A stretch of DNA of 60,885 nucleotides from Acidobacteria bacterium 13_2_20CM_57_17 (GCA_001914785.1 MNDE01000081.1:1-60885), one strand, 5' to 3'; positions 9,175 to 18,604 are shown, counted from the first letter of the stretch. Numbers and translations are program-made. The notes: a model not told the origin generated them from the sequence alone.

Positions 9175-9936
9175 TCAAAGAGCGGGTGCGCTCACCGCTT
9201 CCTTGATTGTAACAAATTCGAGGCCGAGGTCACGCCAGCGGGGCAGCCAATGTTCAAGCGCGGCCAGCGTGCGAGAGCGGTCGCCATCCATTTGGCGATG
9301 CGTGCCATCGTGGAGACAGAGGACATCGCCCGTTCCCGCAGTGGGCCTGGAGTCATTTCCCGAGCCCCGTTGCGCATGCTCGGCGATGGGCTTCAGGCGC
9401 GGAATCAGCCACTCCAACGGCCGCTCCTTCCAATCCCCGGGAAGCAATGTCCACATCACCGTACGGTAGCCAAGCTCGCGGGCCGAGGGAACAACCCACG
9501 GATTGCGAAACCCAAAAGGCGGACGAAACCATTTTGGTGGCGAACCCAGAGCATTGGAAATCGCGTCGTGGCAGAGGCGCAACTCAATGCGGATTTCCCT
9601 GTGGGTAAGCCGGAAAAGATTCGGATGCGTCTCCGTGTGATTGCCCACCAAGTGTCCACGCGCGACAGTTTCTTTCACCAGCTCTGGACATTCACGCGCG
9701 TATCGCCCAATCAGAAAAAATGTCGCTTTCGCACTGTACCGGTCCAACAGATCGAGCAATTTCGGAGTCATCGAAGGATTCGGCCCATCGTCAAAGGTGA
9801 GCGCCAGCTTGCGCGCGGAGTTTGTGCGGCAAATTGTACGCCCGAAGAGCTGCGAGCGCGGATGTGCGGCGCCGTAGGCGGCGGCAGTTCCTAGCGCCGC
9901 GACAGCACCTGGCACAGCGATGAACAACGAATTCAT
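9175..9936 (-). CDS. Polysaccharide deacetylase (NodB homology domain)
   Basis: Carbohydrate esterase family 4 enzyme, 253 aa from the ATG at 9936 behind GAAGG. A hydrophobic N-terminus (FIAVPGAVAALGTAAAYGAA) probably anchors or exports it. The NodB domain has the TFDDGP metal motif, GNHTETH (the HxxxH pair) and RPPFG, so catalytic residues look intact. It would remove N-acetyl groups from chitin-, PNAG- or peptidoglycan-like sugars. It is divergent from the YaiO/HEAT/GT2 genes, which suggests that it modifies the polymer they make, as PgaB does in the poly-GlcNAc system. Confidence 0.9.
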   Translation of the reverse strand: MNSLFIAVPGAVAALGTAAAYGAAHPRSQLFGRTICRTNSARKLALTFDDGPNPSMTPKLLDLLDRYSAKATFFLIGRYARECPELVKETVARGHLVGNHTETHPNLFRLTHREIRIELRLCHDAISNALGSPPKWFRPPFGFRNPWVVPSARELGYRTVMWTLLPGDWKERPLEWLIPRLKPIAEHAQRGSGNDSRPTAGTGDVLCLHDGTHRQMDGDRSRTLAALEHWLPRWRDLGLEFVTIKEAVSAPAL

Positions 9937-10177
9937 GCCGCCTTCATTCTCCAAGAATCTTAACGATCCGCGTCCTGCAATAGTTCATTCGGCAGGCTAC
10001 ATCGAGAATCGGGACACTGATTGTACCAATTTGGTTCAAATTCAGGAGAGTGTTCCTTCCAGGGAAACGATTCCTTCGATTTCGATTGCGCATTCTGTAA
10101 GCAAAAGAAATTGGGCAACTTACCGCTTTCCTGCAAACGGGCTTCTTCCAAGGATTGGACTTTCTATTGCTGTAGAA

Positions 10178-11503
10178 GTGAACGTTGTGGGGTGTAAGAA
10201 ATCTACATCGAGGAATTCCAGAGCTCGCGTTATTCGGAAACGGCTCCGCTTGCGGTTGCTCCGATTCTCCGCGCTGGTCGCCGGAGTATCGCTATTGGCT
10301 GCGCCACTGCGTTCACAAACGCAGCGGCCGGATTGGCGAGCAGTAGTAAGGGAATATGCCGAAGCGCGGGACTGGATTTCGGCGATGAGGATTGTTGACC
10401 GCGAAGCCGCTGCAGATCCGCAGGACATGGATGTGCGCGCGTGGCGCGCGCGGGTTCTGAGCTGGTCCGGACGTTTACCGGAAGCGGAAAAGGAGTACCT
10501 GGAAATTCTTAGGTTCGCGCGGAACGATCCGGACGATTGGATGGGGCTGGCCGGCGTGTACTCGCGGGAAGGGAAAATGGAAGAAGCCTTGCGAGCGTTG
10601 AGCCGCGCCGTGGAGCTCGATCCGCAACGCGCGGACCTGCATGCCGCGCGAGCGCGGGCGCTGCGCGCCGAGGGCGAGCGAATCGAAGCGCGAATGGAAT
10701 TCCAGAAAGCGCTAAGACTGGACCCCGACAGCTCAGAGGCACAGGCGGGGCTGATCTCCCTCCGCGGTGAGCCCAGGCACGCATTGCGCTTCAGCGAGGA
10801 CAACGACCTCTTCAATTTTACGAGTACGAATCACGCCGGATGGGTCAGCTTGGCGTCGCAATGGACGCAGCATTGGGGCACAAACTTCGCGGGAAGTTTC
10901 TACAAGCGGGCAGGAATTCGCGCGGGAAAGTTTTCCGCTGCCGTAACCGGACGTTCACACAGGTGGGGAGCTCTTACCGCAGGCGGCGCAGCAGGACATG
11001 ACAATGCAGTGATCCCGAAGAGCGAAGCTTTTTTTGACGTCGATCATGGATGGAAGACCGGTGAAAACAATTTCGTGCGTTCCGTGGAATTCTCCTACGC
11101 GCAGCACTGGTATTGGTACCGACAATCGCGAATTCTGACTCTGAATGGCACGGCCATTGCCTATCTGCCGCGCGACTGGACCTTTTCTCTGGGAGCCACC
11201 GGCGCTCGCAGCACGTTTACAGGGACCGCCGCGGAGTGGAAGCCTTCTGGATTGGCGCGCTTGGGATTTCCTCTGGCGAATTGGAGTGAGAGGCGACTGT
11301 CTGGAAATATGTTTTTCGCCGCCGGTACAGAAGATTTCGCGCAAATCGACCAGATCGGGAGATTCGCTTCGCAAACGTACGGCGGCGGATTGCGCTTCCA
11401 GATTAGCGCCCGTCAGGACGTGACGGGCTTCGCCTCATACCAGAAGCGCAACCAAGACAGAACGGACACGAATTTCGGATTGAGCTATGGAATCAATTTT
11501 TGA
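10178..11503 (+). CDS. TPR plus outer-membrane beta-barrel protein, YaiO-like
   Basis: Outer-membrane protein of about 441 aa. The open frame extends left to 9920, but that part overlaps the divergent promoter region, so I prefer a GTG near 10178 or 10187; the start is uncertain. A signal-type hydrophobic segment (LRFSALVAGVSLLAAPLRSQ) is followed by about three TPR-like helical pairs (DWISAMRIVDREAAADPQ onward). The last 240 residues alternate in a beta-barrel pattern and end in the aromatic signature GLSYGINF. This matches the YaiO family. It overlaps the next gene by 17 bases and probably exports or guides the exopolysaccharide. Confidence 0.82.
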   Translation: MNVVGCKKSTSRNSRARVIRKRLRLRLLRFSALVAGVSLLAAPLRSQTQRPDWRAVVREYAEARDWISAMRIVDREAAADPQDMDVRAWRARVLSWSGRLPEAEKEYLEILRFARNDPDDWMGLAGVYSREGKMEEALRALSRAVELDPQRADLHAARARALRAEGERIEARMEFQKALRLDPDSSEAQAGLISLRGEPRHALRFSEDNDLFNFTSTNHAGWVSLASQWTQHWGTNFAGSFYKRAGIRAGKFSAAVTGRSHRWGALTAGGAAGHDNAVIPKSEAFFDVDHGWKTGENNFVRSVEFSYAQHWYWYRQSRILTLNGTAIAYLPRDWTFSLGATGARSTFTGTAAEWKPSGLARLGFPLANWSERRLSGNMFFAAGTEDFAQIDQIGRFASQTYGGGLRFQISARQDVTGFASYQKRNQDRTDTNFGLSYGINF

Positions 11504-12704
11504 ACGGCTCTGGAAGCTGGGACCGTCGGCGTTTGTGCTGAAGGCTATCGTCGCGGCAATCGTCGCGGATGCATTGCTGCTGGCGTTTATTCTGCTTCGA
11601 AGAACATACCGCAAACGGTATTTCGCGAGGCGCGACGCGCGCGTCTTTGAACTGCGGCAGCAATGGGACGCTTTGGTTTCCGGCAAGATCCCTTACGAAT
11701 CCTGGCGTAAGAAGCCGTTCGACCGGCGCATTGTCGAGACCATGGCGCTGGATGCCTTTGAAGCATCCGGGGCGGGAGAATCGGCTCGGCTGCTGAAATT
11801 CCTGCGGCAAAGCGGTTTGATCGAGAAGCGCATTTTTGAAGCGCGGCGGCAAACAGGCTGGAGGCGCATGCGGTCGCTTGTGGCCCTGGGGCGAACGCGC
11901 GCGCCGGAAGGAATTCCCGCTTTGGCGGAAGCCTTGCGTGACCGCGATCTGGAAGTACGGCTGGCGGCACTGCGAGGTTTGGGACGTACGGCCTGCCCGG
12001 AGGCGGGAGAAGAGATTCTCGCATGGGTTGGCGAAAAAGGATTGTGTGTGCCCGCGCTCCCCTTACAGAGCGCGTTGATCCAGTGTTGTGTGGAACGCCC
12101 GCAGTTGCTTCTTCCGTATGTACAACATGCCGAGGGTCCCTTGCGGGAAGTACTCGGCCGGGTTCTCGGGGAAGTCGCGACTCCGTCCTTAGGCTTGGAT
12201 CTGCTGCAATTTGTCGGCGACGACCTCGATGAATTGCGAGCCGCCGCAGCTCGCGCGATGTCCCACACCAAGTCTGGCCTGGCGTTTGATCTTCTCAACG
12301 AGCTGGCTCGGGACCCCATTTGGTTTGTCCGCCTGCGCGCGATCGTAAGCCTGGGAAAACTCTCCGAGCCGCGGGCGATTCCCTCTTTATTGCGCGGACT
12401 GATGGATTCCAATCGACTGGTGCGATTGCGGGCTGCAGAAGCCCTTGTGGAACTCGACATTCGCATGGCTCCGATCTTCGAACAGGTTGTGGAGACAGGC
12501 GATCGCTACGGATTACACGCCTACTTGACCGCGCTCGAAAATGCAAATTTGCGGGCAAAGCTGGAGCAGGAACTTCAGAGCAGCACGGAAATCAGGGAAG
12601 AAGTAAGGGACCGTCTGCAGAAAGTGCTACGGACGGGGACTCTTCCAGCTGGAGAGACTGCCGCCAGTGAAGGCTCGCCGGATAAAGCAGCATTGCTGCC
12701 ATGA
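11487..12704 (+). CDS. HEAT-repeat protein with N-terminal membrane anchor
   Basis: Protein of 405 aa with one transmembrane helix near 14-37 and a cytoplasmic or periplasmic solenoid of HEAT/PBS-lyase-like repeats, for example VALGRTRAPEGIPALAEAL, AALRGLGRTACPE and IVSLGKLSEPRAIPSLLRGL. It overlaps the gene before it by 17 bases and the synthase after it by four (ATGA). HEAT proteins beside GT2 synthases and YaiO proteins are likely scaffolds of the synthase complex; that role is inferred from context. Confidence 0.88.
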   Translation: MESIFERLWKLGPSAFVLKAIVAAIVADALLLAFILLRRTYRKRYFARRDARVFELRQQWDALVSGKIPYESWRKKPFDRRIVETMALDAFEASGAGESARLLKFLRQSGLIEKRIFEARRQTGWRRMRSLVALGRTRAPEGIPALAEALRDRDLEVRLAALRGLGRTACPEAGEEILAWVGEKGLCVPALPLQSALIQCCVERPQLLLPYVQHAEGPLREVLGRVLGEVATPSLGLDLLQFVGDDLDELRAAAARAMSHTKSGLAFDLLNELARDPIWFVRLRAIVSLGKLSEPRAIPSLLRGLMDSNRLVRLRAAEALVELDIRMAPIFEQVVETGDRYGLHAYLTALENANLRAKLEQELQSSTEIREEVRDRLQKVLRTGTLPAGETAASEGSPDKAALLP

Positions 12705-14113
12705 TTCGATTTCTGGACATCGCGAACCACACGCTCTTCTGGTATTACCTGGCCAGCAATTTCGCTTATTTGTTGATGCTGATGATTGCCTTGAAGACCA
12801 GCGCGGCGCATCAGCGCAGTTTGGAGAGCCATCGCCTGAGCTGGATCAATGACTCTCCCATGGCGCCGCCCATCGCGATCATAGCCCCCGCGCATAACGA
12901 AGAAGGCTCCATCCGCGTAGCGGTACGTAACCTCCTGGAGCTGGATTACCCGGAACTCGAGGTCATCGTCGTCAACGATGGATCGGAGGATCGCACACTC
13001 GAGGAAATGCGCGAGGAGTTTCGCTTGCGGCTGGTCCGCGCGGTGTACATTCCGGAAGTCAAGAGCGCACCGGTGCGTGGACTGTACCGCAGTGATGTTG
13101 ACACGAGACTTCTGGTCGTCGACAAAGAGCCGGGAGGCAGTAAGGCTGACGCGGTGAACGCCGGCTTGAATGCGGCAAACTCCCCATACGTTTGCGTGGT
13201 GGATGCGGACTCCGTCCTTGAACGCGACGCACTGCTGCGCATCATGGTTCCCATTCTGGAGGACCCGAAACGCGTTGTGGCCGTGGGAGGGATCATCCGC
13301 GTGTTGAACGGCTCGGAAATACAAGGCGGTACGCTGCGGCGCGTGCGTTTGCCGCGCAAGAGTATCGAGGTGATCCAGGTCATCGAGTATCTGCGCGCGT
13401 TTCTGATTGGCAGGGAGGCCTGGGCGCAAGGAAACATGCTGACGATTATTTCCGGAGCGTTTGGCCTGTTTCGCACCGATCTGGTGCGCGCCGTCGGCGG
13501 GTATCGCGCCAGCTCCATCGGGGAAGACTTTGACCTGGTGGCACGCATGCACCGGCACTTGCTTGAAAAAAGAGCGAGCTATCAGATCCGCTTTGTGCCC
13601 GATCCCATGTGCTGGACGGAAGCTCCCTCCGACCTGAAATCTCTGGGAAGGCAGCGGCAGCGCTGGCAAAAGGGTCTATTGGACGTACTGTGGCCCAATC
13701 GCGACATGCTTTTCCGGCCGCGATACGGCAGGATCGGAAGTTTTGCCCTGCCTTATTTGTGGATCTTTGAGCTGTTTGCTCCGGTGTTTGAGCTCGGGGG
13801 AATTGCCACCATAATTCTTGCGGCTTCGCTCGGTGTTTTGAGCCGCGAATTCTTTTTGCAGTTCCTCATCTTCGGGTATGCGTTTGCCACCGTGATTTCC
13901 ATCGGCTCTGTCCTGCAGGAAGAAATCACCTACAAGCGGTATAACGATTGGCAAGACGTCGCGCGGCTGGTCAGCTACTGTTTCCTCGAACATTTTCCTT
14001 ACCGGCAAATGCATATGGTCTGGCGGTTACAGGGCCTCTGGCAGTATTTTCGCGGCGACTTCGCCTGGAAACCCCTCAAGCGCAAAGGGATTCAATCCGT
14101 GCAAGCCCCGTGA
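12701..14113 (+). CDS. Processive glycosyltransferase family 2 (PgaC/BcsA-like)
   Basis: Membrane polysaccharide synthase, 470 aa. One N-terminal helix (about 13-32) is followed by the GT-A domain: PAHNEE, VVNDGSEDRT, the DxD-like VVDADS, the catalytic EDFDL and the QxxRW-type motif RQRQRW. Three or four C-terminal helices (about 345-430) would form the translocation channel. This order fits beta-1,4 or beta-1,6 N-acetylhexosaminyl or glucosyl synthases. With the deacetylase, YaiO protein and HEAT scaffold it forms a complete synthesis-export set. The exact sugar is unknown. Confidence 0.92.
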   Translation: MIRFLDIANHTLFWYYLASNFAYLLMLMIALKTSAAHQRSLESHRLSWINDSPMAPPIAIIAPAHNEEGSIRVAVRNLLELDYPELEVIVVNDGSEDRTLEEMREEFRLRLVRAVYIPEVKSAPVRGLYRSDVDTRLLVVDKEPGGSKADAVNAGLNAANSPYVCVVDADSVLERDALLRIMVPILEDPKRVVAVGGIIRVLNGSEIQGGTLRRVRLPRKSIEVIQVIEYLRAFLIGREAWAQGNMLTIISGAFGLFRTDLVRAVGGYRASSIGEDFDLVARMHRHLLEKRASYQIRFVPDPMCWTEAPSDLKSLGRQRQRWQKGLLDVLWPNRDMLFRPRYGRIGSFALPYLWIFELFAPVFELGGIATIILAASLGVLSREFFLQFLIFGYAFATVISIGSVLQEEITYKRYNDWQDVARLVSYCFLEHFPYRQMHMVWRLQGLWQYFRGDFAWKPLKRKGIQSVQAP

Positions 14114-14190
14114 GAGCCTGTCCCAAACCCTGGTCCAATACTTTGTGGCTGTGATAGAGTCCTTCGGCATTTATTTTCTGAGGTTCCGCC

Positions 14191-14835
14191 ATGAAATGCG
14201 AAGTGTGTGGCATGGATTACGGTTTGTCCCACCATTGTTCGGGGATTCCTCCGCTTGTGACCCTGGAAGAATCGGCTCCTCCGCCAACTGGTTTTTCGCC
14301 AGGGTACTACTTGGCACTTGCTTTCAATATTGCACGGTGGGATGACATCGCCATCCGCCGCGCTTCGCGCGATTCCAATGCGATTTATTACGGTGCCGTT
14401 CTTTGGGTTGTGGCTGCAATGTTGATCATGACTGGCTTGGCTCTTCCCCGGATTCTTGGCGCAATTCATTTCGGCGGGCCCGCGATGATTATTGGAGCGA
14501 TCGTGGGCCTCAGTTTTGGACTGGCGGTAATGGCGTTTCTCACATTTGTACAGCTTGGCCTGTGCCATCTCATTGCAAAGTGGTTCTTTGATGGCAGCGG
14601 AAGCTATTTGGGCGTGATGCGACCCTTGCTGCTCGGTTGGTTTGTAAACTGCCTCGTTCTAATTCCCATTGCAGGAACACTCGCCGCGGCAATCACGTGG
14701 ACTGCAGTCCTGATGATGGTCTTTGAAGAGGTGGAAGGCATCAGCCGGCTTCAAGCGTTTGGCATTTCCGCCGGCATAAACGTCTGCTTCTTCATACTAC
14801 AGCTCATGATGACACCCGTGACGCGGCATCTTTGA
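14191..14835 (+). CDS. Yip1-like multi-pass membrane protein with short zinc motif
   Basis: Protein of 214 aa. The N-terminus MKCEVCGMDYGLSHHCSG has CxxC and HHC residues that could bind a metal. Five hydrophobic segments follow (for example FGLAVMAFLTFVQLGLCHL), as in the Yip1 family. It stands alone after the polysaccharide operon. Function is unknown. Confidence 0.75.
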   Translation: MKCEVCGMDYGLSHHCSGIPPLVTLEESAPPPTGFSPGYYLALAFNIARWDDIAIRRASRDSNAIYYGAVLWVVAAMLIMTGLALPRILGAIHFGGPAMIIGAIVGLSFGLAVMAFLTFVQLGLCHLIAKWFFDGSGSYLGVMRPLLLGWFVNCLVLIPIAGTLAAAITWTAVLMMVFEEVEGISRLQAFGISAGINVCFFILQLMMTPVTRHL

Positions 14836-14851
14836 TTGCCGGCTCCCACCA

Positions 14852-15520
14852 TTACGCCGGCGGCAGGCCGCGGCGCGCTTTCAAATCGGCAAGCAGGCGG
14901 TCGACCTCGGCGTCGCGATCGAGGCGCGTCAGCTTCTCGCCGACATCGTCGGTCAGGAGATCGACTTCGGCAGTGGCCACCGCTTCGGTGTGGTGCACGC
15001 GGTCCTTGAGCCGGTCAAACGTGGCACTCTTGGAATTGTCGCCCATCACGCTTTGTGCGTGCGCCGCTTTGCCAAGGGCCATGCTGCGCCGGTGGCGCGC
15101 AATCAGCAGGTCGCGCTTGGACTTCGCTTCGTCGAGCTTTTGTTCGAGTTTCATCAGCGCCCCCTTCAGCGTCTCCACCTGCAACTTCTGGTCGTCCACC
15201 TGCTCGCGGTAGCTTTGCGCCAGCCGTTGCGAGGTCTGGAAGCGATCAAGCGCGGCGCGGGCCAGATCATCCTGACCTTTGTCGACGGCCGTTTCCGCCT
15301 TGCGCATCCAGTCCTTGCCGGACTCCTCGTTCTCCCGCCACTTTTTTTCCAGCATGTGCTGGTCGGCGATGGAAACCGCCACCTGCGTCTTGACCTGGAG
15401 GTATTGGTTCTCCATGTCGAGGATCACCTGTTTGATCATTTTTTCAGGATCTTCCGCGCGATCGACCATGTCATTGATGTTCGCGCGAATCAAAGTGCTC
15501 ACTCGTTCTAAAAGTCCCAT
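14852..15520 (-). CDS. pspA: PspA/IM30 family phage-shock protein
   Basis: Protein of 222 aa, the normal PspA length, starting at 15520 behind AAAGGAG. It opens with the amphipathic helix MGLLERVSTLIRANINDMVD, which binds membranes, and continues as a long coiled coil (about 25-185) rich in Glu, Lys and Gln. PspA/IM30 proteins form ESCRT-III-like assemblies that protect the inner membrane. It is the last gene of a five-gene minus-strand group with flotillin and NfeD-like proteins, so the group is best read as a membrane-integrity response. Confidence 0.92.
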   Translation of the reverse strand: MGLLERVSTLIRANINDMVDRAEDPEKMIKQVILDMENQYLQVKTQVAVSIADQHMLEKKWRENEESGKDWMRKAETAVDKGQDDLARAALDRFQTSQRLAQSYREQVDDQKLQVETLKGALMKLEQKLDEAKSKRDLLIARHRRSMALGKAAHAQSVMGDNSKSATFDRLKDRVHHTEAVATAEVDLLTDDVGEKLTRLDRDAEVDRLLADLKARRGLPPA

Positions 15521-15608
15521 GATGAATCTCCTTTCACAAACCGAATGTTGCGGACCACTCAAACTCTTCAAAGACAACCGGGCGCTCCTGCCGCTCCCGC
15601 AAACTGGA

Positions 15609-15794
15609 TCAGGACAATAGGTGCGCCGCCCAAATTCCCGCCGTCAATTTTGCAAGGCCCGGCAGTAAAATGATGTTCAGCGCGACGGCCCTGCCGAGCG
15701 CATAAACCGCACAAACCCAAAAGTGGTGGAATACAAAACTGGCTGCCATCACGACGAGAAGCCAAACGATGAGAACTTTTTCTTTCGTACTCAT
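15609..15794 (-). CDS. Small two-helix membrane protein of the psp-like operon
   Basis: Protein of 61 aa; the ATG at 15794 is chosen over one at 15800 because a G-rich ribosome site sits at better distance. Two hydrophobic stretches (VLIVWLLVVMAASFVFHHFW and YALGRAVALNIILLPGL) make it a small inner-membrane protein. It lies between the flotillin and pspA genes on the same strand. A role like PspB/PspG or another PspA docking factor is a guess from context. Confidence 0.7.
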   Translation of the reverse strand: MSTKEKVLIVWLLVVMAASFVFHHFWVCAVYALGRAVALNIILLPGLAKLTAGIWAAHLLS

Positions 15795-15862
15795 GGCCAT
15801 CCCCCAAGACCATTCAGCGTCTCCGGCAGGTCCCCAGGGACCCGCCGGGACGGAAGTGATTG

Positions 15863-17308
15863 CTAGGACTTTTTGACCGGCGATTGCGGCGGCTCCGGCT
15901 TCGGCGCCTTGTCACCGATCATCCGGACTTTGCTGAGCAGATCGGACATCTGCATTCCGGAGAGCGCTTCGAAGAGTGCGGGCACCTGCGCGGCAATTCT
16001 GGTGACGTCGCCGGTGAGTTTGTACGCGCCGGCAGCATCACCGTTGCCCGTGGATACGATGGTCACCTTGTCCACTTTGCTGAGCGGCTCGGCGAGAGCG
16101 CGCACAACATCCGGCAGTCCAGTGAACAGCTTGTCGATAACCGCGGCCTGGTTGTATTCCTGGAAAGCCTCCGCCTTGATGTTCATGGCCTTAGCTTCCG
16201 CCTCGCCTTTCTTGAAGATGATCTCGGCTTCGGCTTCTCCCTGCGCGCGAATCGCGCAGGCGCGGCCTTCGGCTTCGCTGATCAAGCGCTGGCGTTCGGC
16301 ATTCGCCAGCGTTTCGATGCGCTGGCGCTCGATTTCCGCTTGCTTCAGCACAGTGGCGATGAGTTCCTTTTCGCGGCGGGCGATTTCCGCTTCCTGCACT
16401 TTCACTTGCGCTTCGCGCTCGACCTGTTGAACCCTCACGGCTTCTTCCACCACCTTCTGCTGCATGACGTTGGTTTCGATCTCGTATGCCTTATCGGCAG
16501 TCGCCTGCGCCTTCTTGGTCATTTCCAGGTAGCTGGCTTTTTTGATGTCCAGGTCGCGCTCCGCCTCGGCCTGCTTGGCCAACGATGCGGTCTCGGCGGC
16601 CACGCGTTCCTGGTCGGCTTGCGCTTTGGCAACAGCAGAGGCACGTGTCGCTTCCGCGCGCTTGATGGCGATATCGCGGTCGGCTTCGGCGGCGGCTACT
16701 TCCGCGTCGCGCTTGATGCGGGCAACGTCGGGCCGCCCCATGTTGGTGATGTATTCGTTTTTGTCGCGCACTTCCTTGATGGTGAAGCTGATGACTTCCA
16801 GCCCCATCTTGCTCATGTCATCAGCGCATGTGGAGCGCATGCGGTCGCCTACCATTTCCGGCTCCTTGACGATTTGCTCCACGGTGAGCTGGCCGATGAT
16901 TCCCCGGAGATGGCCTTCCATCACCAGGCGAATCAAGGCTTCTCGTTGTTCCGGCCGCTTGGTGAGAAATTGCTCGGCAGCCGTCAGAATGGATTCCTTG
17001 TCGTTCTTCACTTTGATTTGCGCTACGGCTTCGACGGTCACGGCGACGCCCTGCTTGGTGTAAAGGTTCTGCTGCGGGGCGACGTCGAAGGACATCAATT
17101 CCAGCGAGAGATCGCGGCAGGTCTGCACCATCGGAAAGATCAATGCCCCTTTTCCGCAGTAGACCTCCGTCCCTCCCATTCCGTACCGGATCAAAGCTTC
17201 ATTTGGCCCGACTTTTCGGTACATCTTTGCGATCACGATCATGATCATAAGAATCGCCAGAACCATTGACCCCGCGATGATCATCACTTCGTTTGACAAC
17301 CCGAACAT
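15863..17308 (-). CDS. Flotillin-like SPFH protein
   Basis: Protein of 481 aa, start at 17308 behind AAGGAGG. One N-terminal membrane helix (about 8-30) is followed by the SPFH/band 7 domain (about 35-200) and a long flotillin-type region rich in Ala, Glu and Lys with EA-repeats (about 200-400). It ends with a helical tail. Flotillins organise membrane microdomains and usually pair with an NfeD protein, which is encoded just upstream here. A second SPFH gene of a different subtype lies at 22.4-23.8 kb. Confidence 0.93.
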   Translation of the reverse strand: MFGLSNEVMIIAGSMVLAILMIMIVIAKMYRKVGPNEALIRYGMGGTEVYCGKGALIFPMVQTCRDLSLELMSFDVAPQQNLYTKQGVAVTVEAVAQIKVKNDKESILTAAEQFLTKRPEQREALIRLVMEGHLRGIIGQLTVEQIVKEPEMVGDRMRSTCADDMSKMGLEVISFTIKEVRDKNEYITNMGRPDVARIKRDAEVAAAEADRDIAIKRAEATRASAVAKAQADQERVAAETASLAKQAEAERDLDIKKASYLEMTKKAQATADKAYEIETNVMQQKVVEEAVRVQQVEREAQVKVQEAEIARREKELIATVLKQAEIERQRIETLANAERQRLISEAEGRACAIRAQGEAEAEIIFKKGEAEAKAMNIKAEAFQEYNQAAVIDKLFTGLPDVVRALAEPLSKVDKVTIVSTGNGDAAGAYKLTGDVTRIAAQVPALFEALSGMQMSDLLSKVRMIGDKAPKPEPPQSPVKKS

Positions 17309-17368
17309 AAAACCTCCTTTTTCCACCCGTCCGGACTGTTTGTGTCGAACGCCAGTCCGAGAAAACCC

Positions 17369-17959
17369 CTACTTCGTGAATTCTTCCCACCTCTTCACGT
17401 AAGCAATTCCCTTTTCGTAGCGCTCGATCACGACTTCCGCACCCTTCTCGATCGCTTTGCCGTCATCGCTGCGCGCGCCGGCGCACCGGCGCACTCCCGC
17501 CAGGGAAAAAATGATTTCGCCGGTGCCGCTTGCCCGGATCGGCATGCTGATGCTGCCGAGCGAACCCTCGATCCGGTAGTCTTCACTCTTCATCGGCGCA
17601 TCGGTCGAGCCCACGAGTTTCACCATGAAACGGAAGACGACAAATCCCGCCGCCAAGCCCGCGACTGTGGCAAGCAGCAGGCTGAATACTGCGAGCAGGT
17701 GCGAATGCCTGGTGAGCAGGTAGCCCGTTCCACCGAACCAGGCCAGGAAAGCCATTGCCGACGAAGCGTTGAACCAGGAAATGTGCGTTCCGCCTCTGAG
17801 CCCGCCATGAGAGGCACCGGCTCCGGCGTGGTGCGCCCCGTGAAATGGCAAGTGCATCCTGAAAGGAAGGTGAATGTGAACCGCGCCCGCGAAAAACGAA
17901 AGCACGCTGAGGGAGAAACCCACAATGAAGCAGACGAGATAAAAATCAGACCAGGTCAT
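17369..17959 (-). CDS. NfeD-like membrane protein (YuaF/YqiJ type)
   Basis: Protein of 196 aa starting at 17959 behind GAGGTG. It has an N-terminal helix (about 6-27), a His/Gly-rich loop (HGAHHAGAGASHGG), two further helices (about 65-112) and a C-terminal beta-rich OB-like domain. The layout fits short NfeD proteins that partner flotillin; the flotillin gene follows 60 bp downstream. No protease domain is present. The His-rich loop could bind metal; this is inference. Confidence 0.82.
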   Translation of the reverse strand: MTWSDFYLVCFIVGFSLSVLSFFAGAVHIHLPFRMHLPFHGAHHAGAGASHGGLRGGTHISWFNASSAMAFLAWFGGTGYLLTRHSHLLAVFSLLLATVAGLAAGFVVFRFMVKLVGSTDAPMKSEDYRIEGSLGSISMPIRASGTGEIIFSLAGVRRCAGARSDDGKAIEKGAEVVIERYEKGIAYVKRWEEFTK

Positions 17960-17987
17960 AAGTCACCTCGAACGCGGCATTTACTCT

Positions 17988-18005
17988 GCGCAACTTCCGT
18001 TGCGC
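17988..18005. promoter_or_regulatory. Palindrome GCGCAA-N6-TTGCGC upstream of NfeD-like gene
   Basis: Perfect 6-bp inverted repeat with a six-base loop in the 114-bp gap between the regulator and the NfeD-like gene. It could be an operator or an RNA hairpin that sets downstream expression. No direct evidence beyond symmetry. Confidence 0.35.
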
Positions 18006-18073
18006 TACGCGAGCTGGAATTCGAGACGCAAACCCTGTTAACTGCTAGCTCGAAACTGTTCCGGTTGATTCCG

Positions 18074-18604
18074 TCAGTTCCGCAGTGAAGCGGACGGCGG
18101 CGGATGACCGTTGCCCTTCTGCCCTCCGTTCTGATGATTGCCTTGGTGCAAGACCTCTCCGAGACGCTCGGCCAGGTCCGGCGTCCGAAGAATCTCCGCC
18201 AGGAGCAAAATCGCCCGGCGTGAGTCTTCGTGCTCCGCGATAGCCAGGAGCGCACGCTGAAGAACCGGATCGGACGTGAACTGTTCGGCACCGGCAAAAA
18301 GCCAGGAATCGACCTTCGCGTCGATGGCCCGCAATTCGGACTGCAGCCCCGGCGTGTAGCCTTCCGGGTCGTCCACCAGAAAGCCTGGATAGACGCGAAA
18401 GAATCGCGCAAGCAGCTCGCGCGTTGTGTGCGTCAAATGGGGCCGGGCGCCACTCTCGATTTGCGAGAGGTACGCCTGGCTAAGGCCGCGGCCAATTTCG
18501 CTTTTCATCGCGGAGGCCAACTCCTGTTGCGTCATCGAACGGCCCAGACCGCGCAACGAACCTTCTACCGCGCGAAGGGAGCGGAGTTTGTCGCCAAGTT
18601 TCAT
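18074..18604 (-). CDS. XRE-family transcriptional regulator of the psp-like operon
   Basis: Protein of 176 aa from the ATG at 18604 behind AAGGAGT. Residues about 5-75 form a Cro/CI-type helix-turn-helix (MTQQELASAMK and AYLSQIESGARP). The C-terminal 100 residues are helical and end in a Gly/Asn/Gln-rich tail. It is the first gene of the NfeD-flotillin-PspA group, with a strong sigma-70 promoter and palindromes immediately upstream, so self-regulation is likely. It may replace PspF as the sensor of membrane stress. Confidence 0.88.
   Translation of the reverse strand: MKLGDKLRSLRAVEGSLRGLGRSMTQQELASAMKSEIGRGLSQAYLSQIESGARPHLTHTTRELLARFFRVYPGFLVDDPEGYTPGLQSELRAIDAKVDSWLFAGAEQFTSDPVLQRALLAIAEHEDSRRAILLLAEILRTPDLAERLGEVLHQGNHQNGGQKGNGHPPPSASLRN

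Noticed and set aside
9920..10177. N-terminal extension of the YaiO-like protein
   Set aside because: It would place 86 polar residues before the signal peptide and overlap the start region of the divergent deacetylase gene.
15860..17269. Open frame of 469 codons opposite the flotillin gene
   Set aside because: It mirrors the repetitive Ala/Glu-rich coding of the flotillin; the product is Leu/Phe/Gly/His-rich with no family features.
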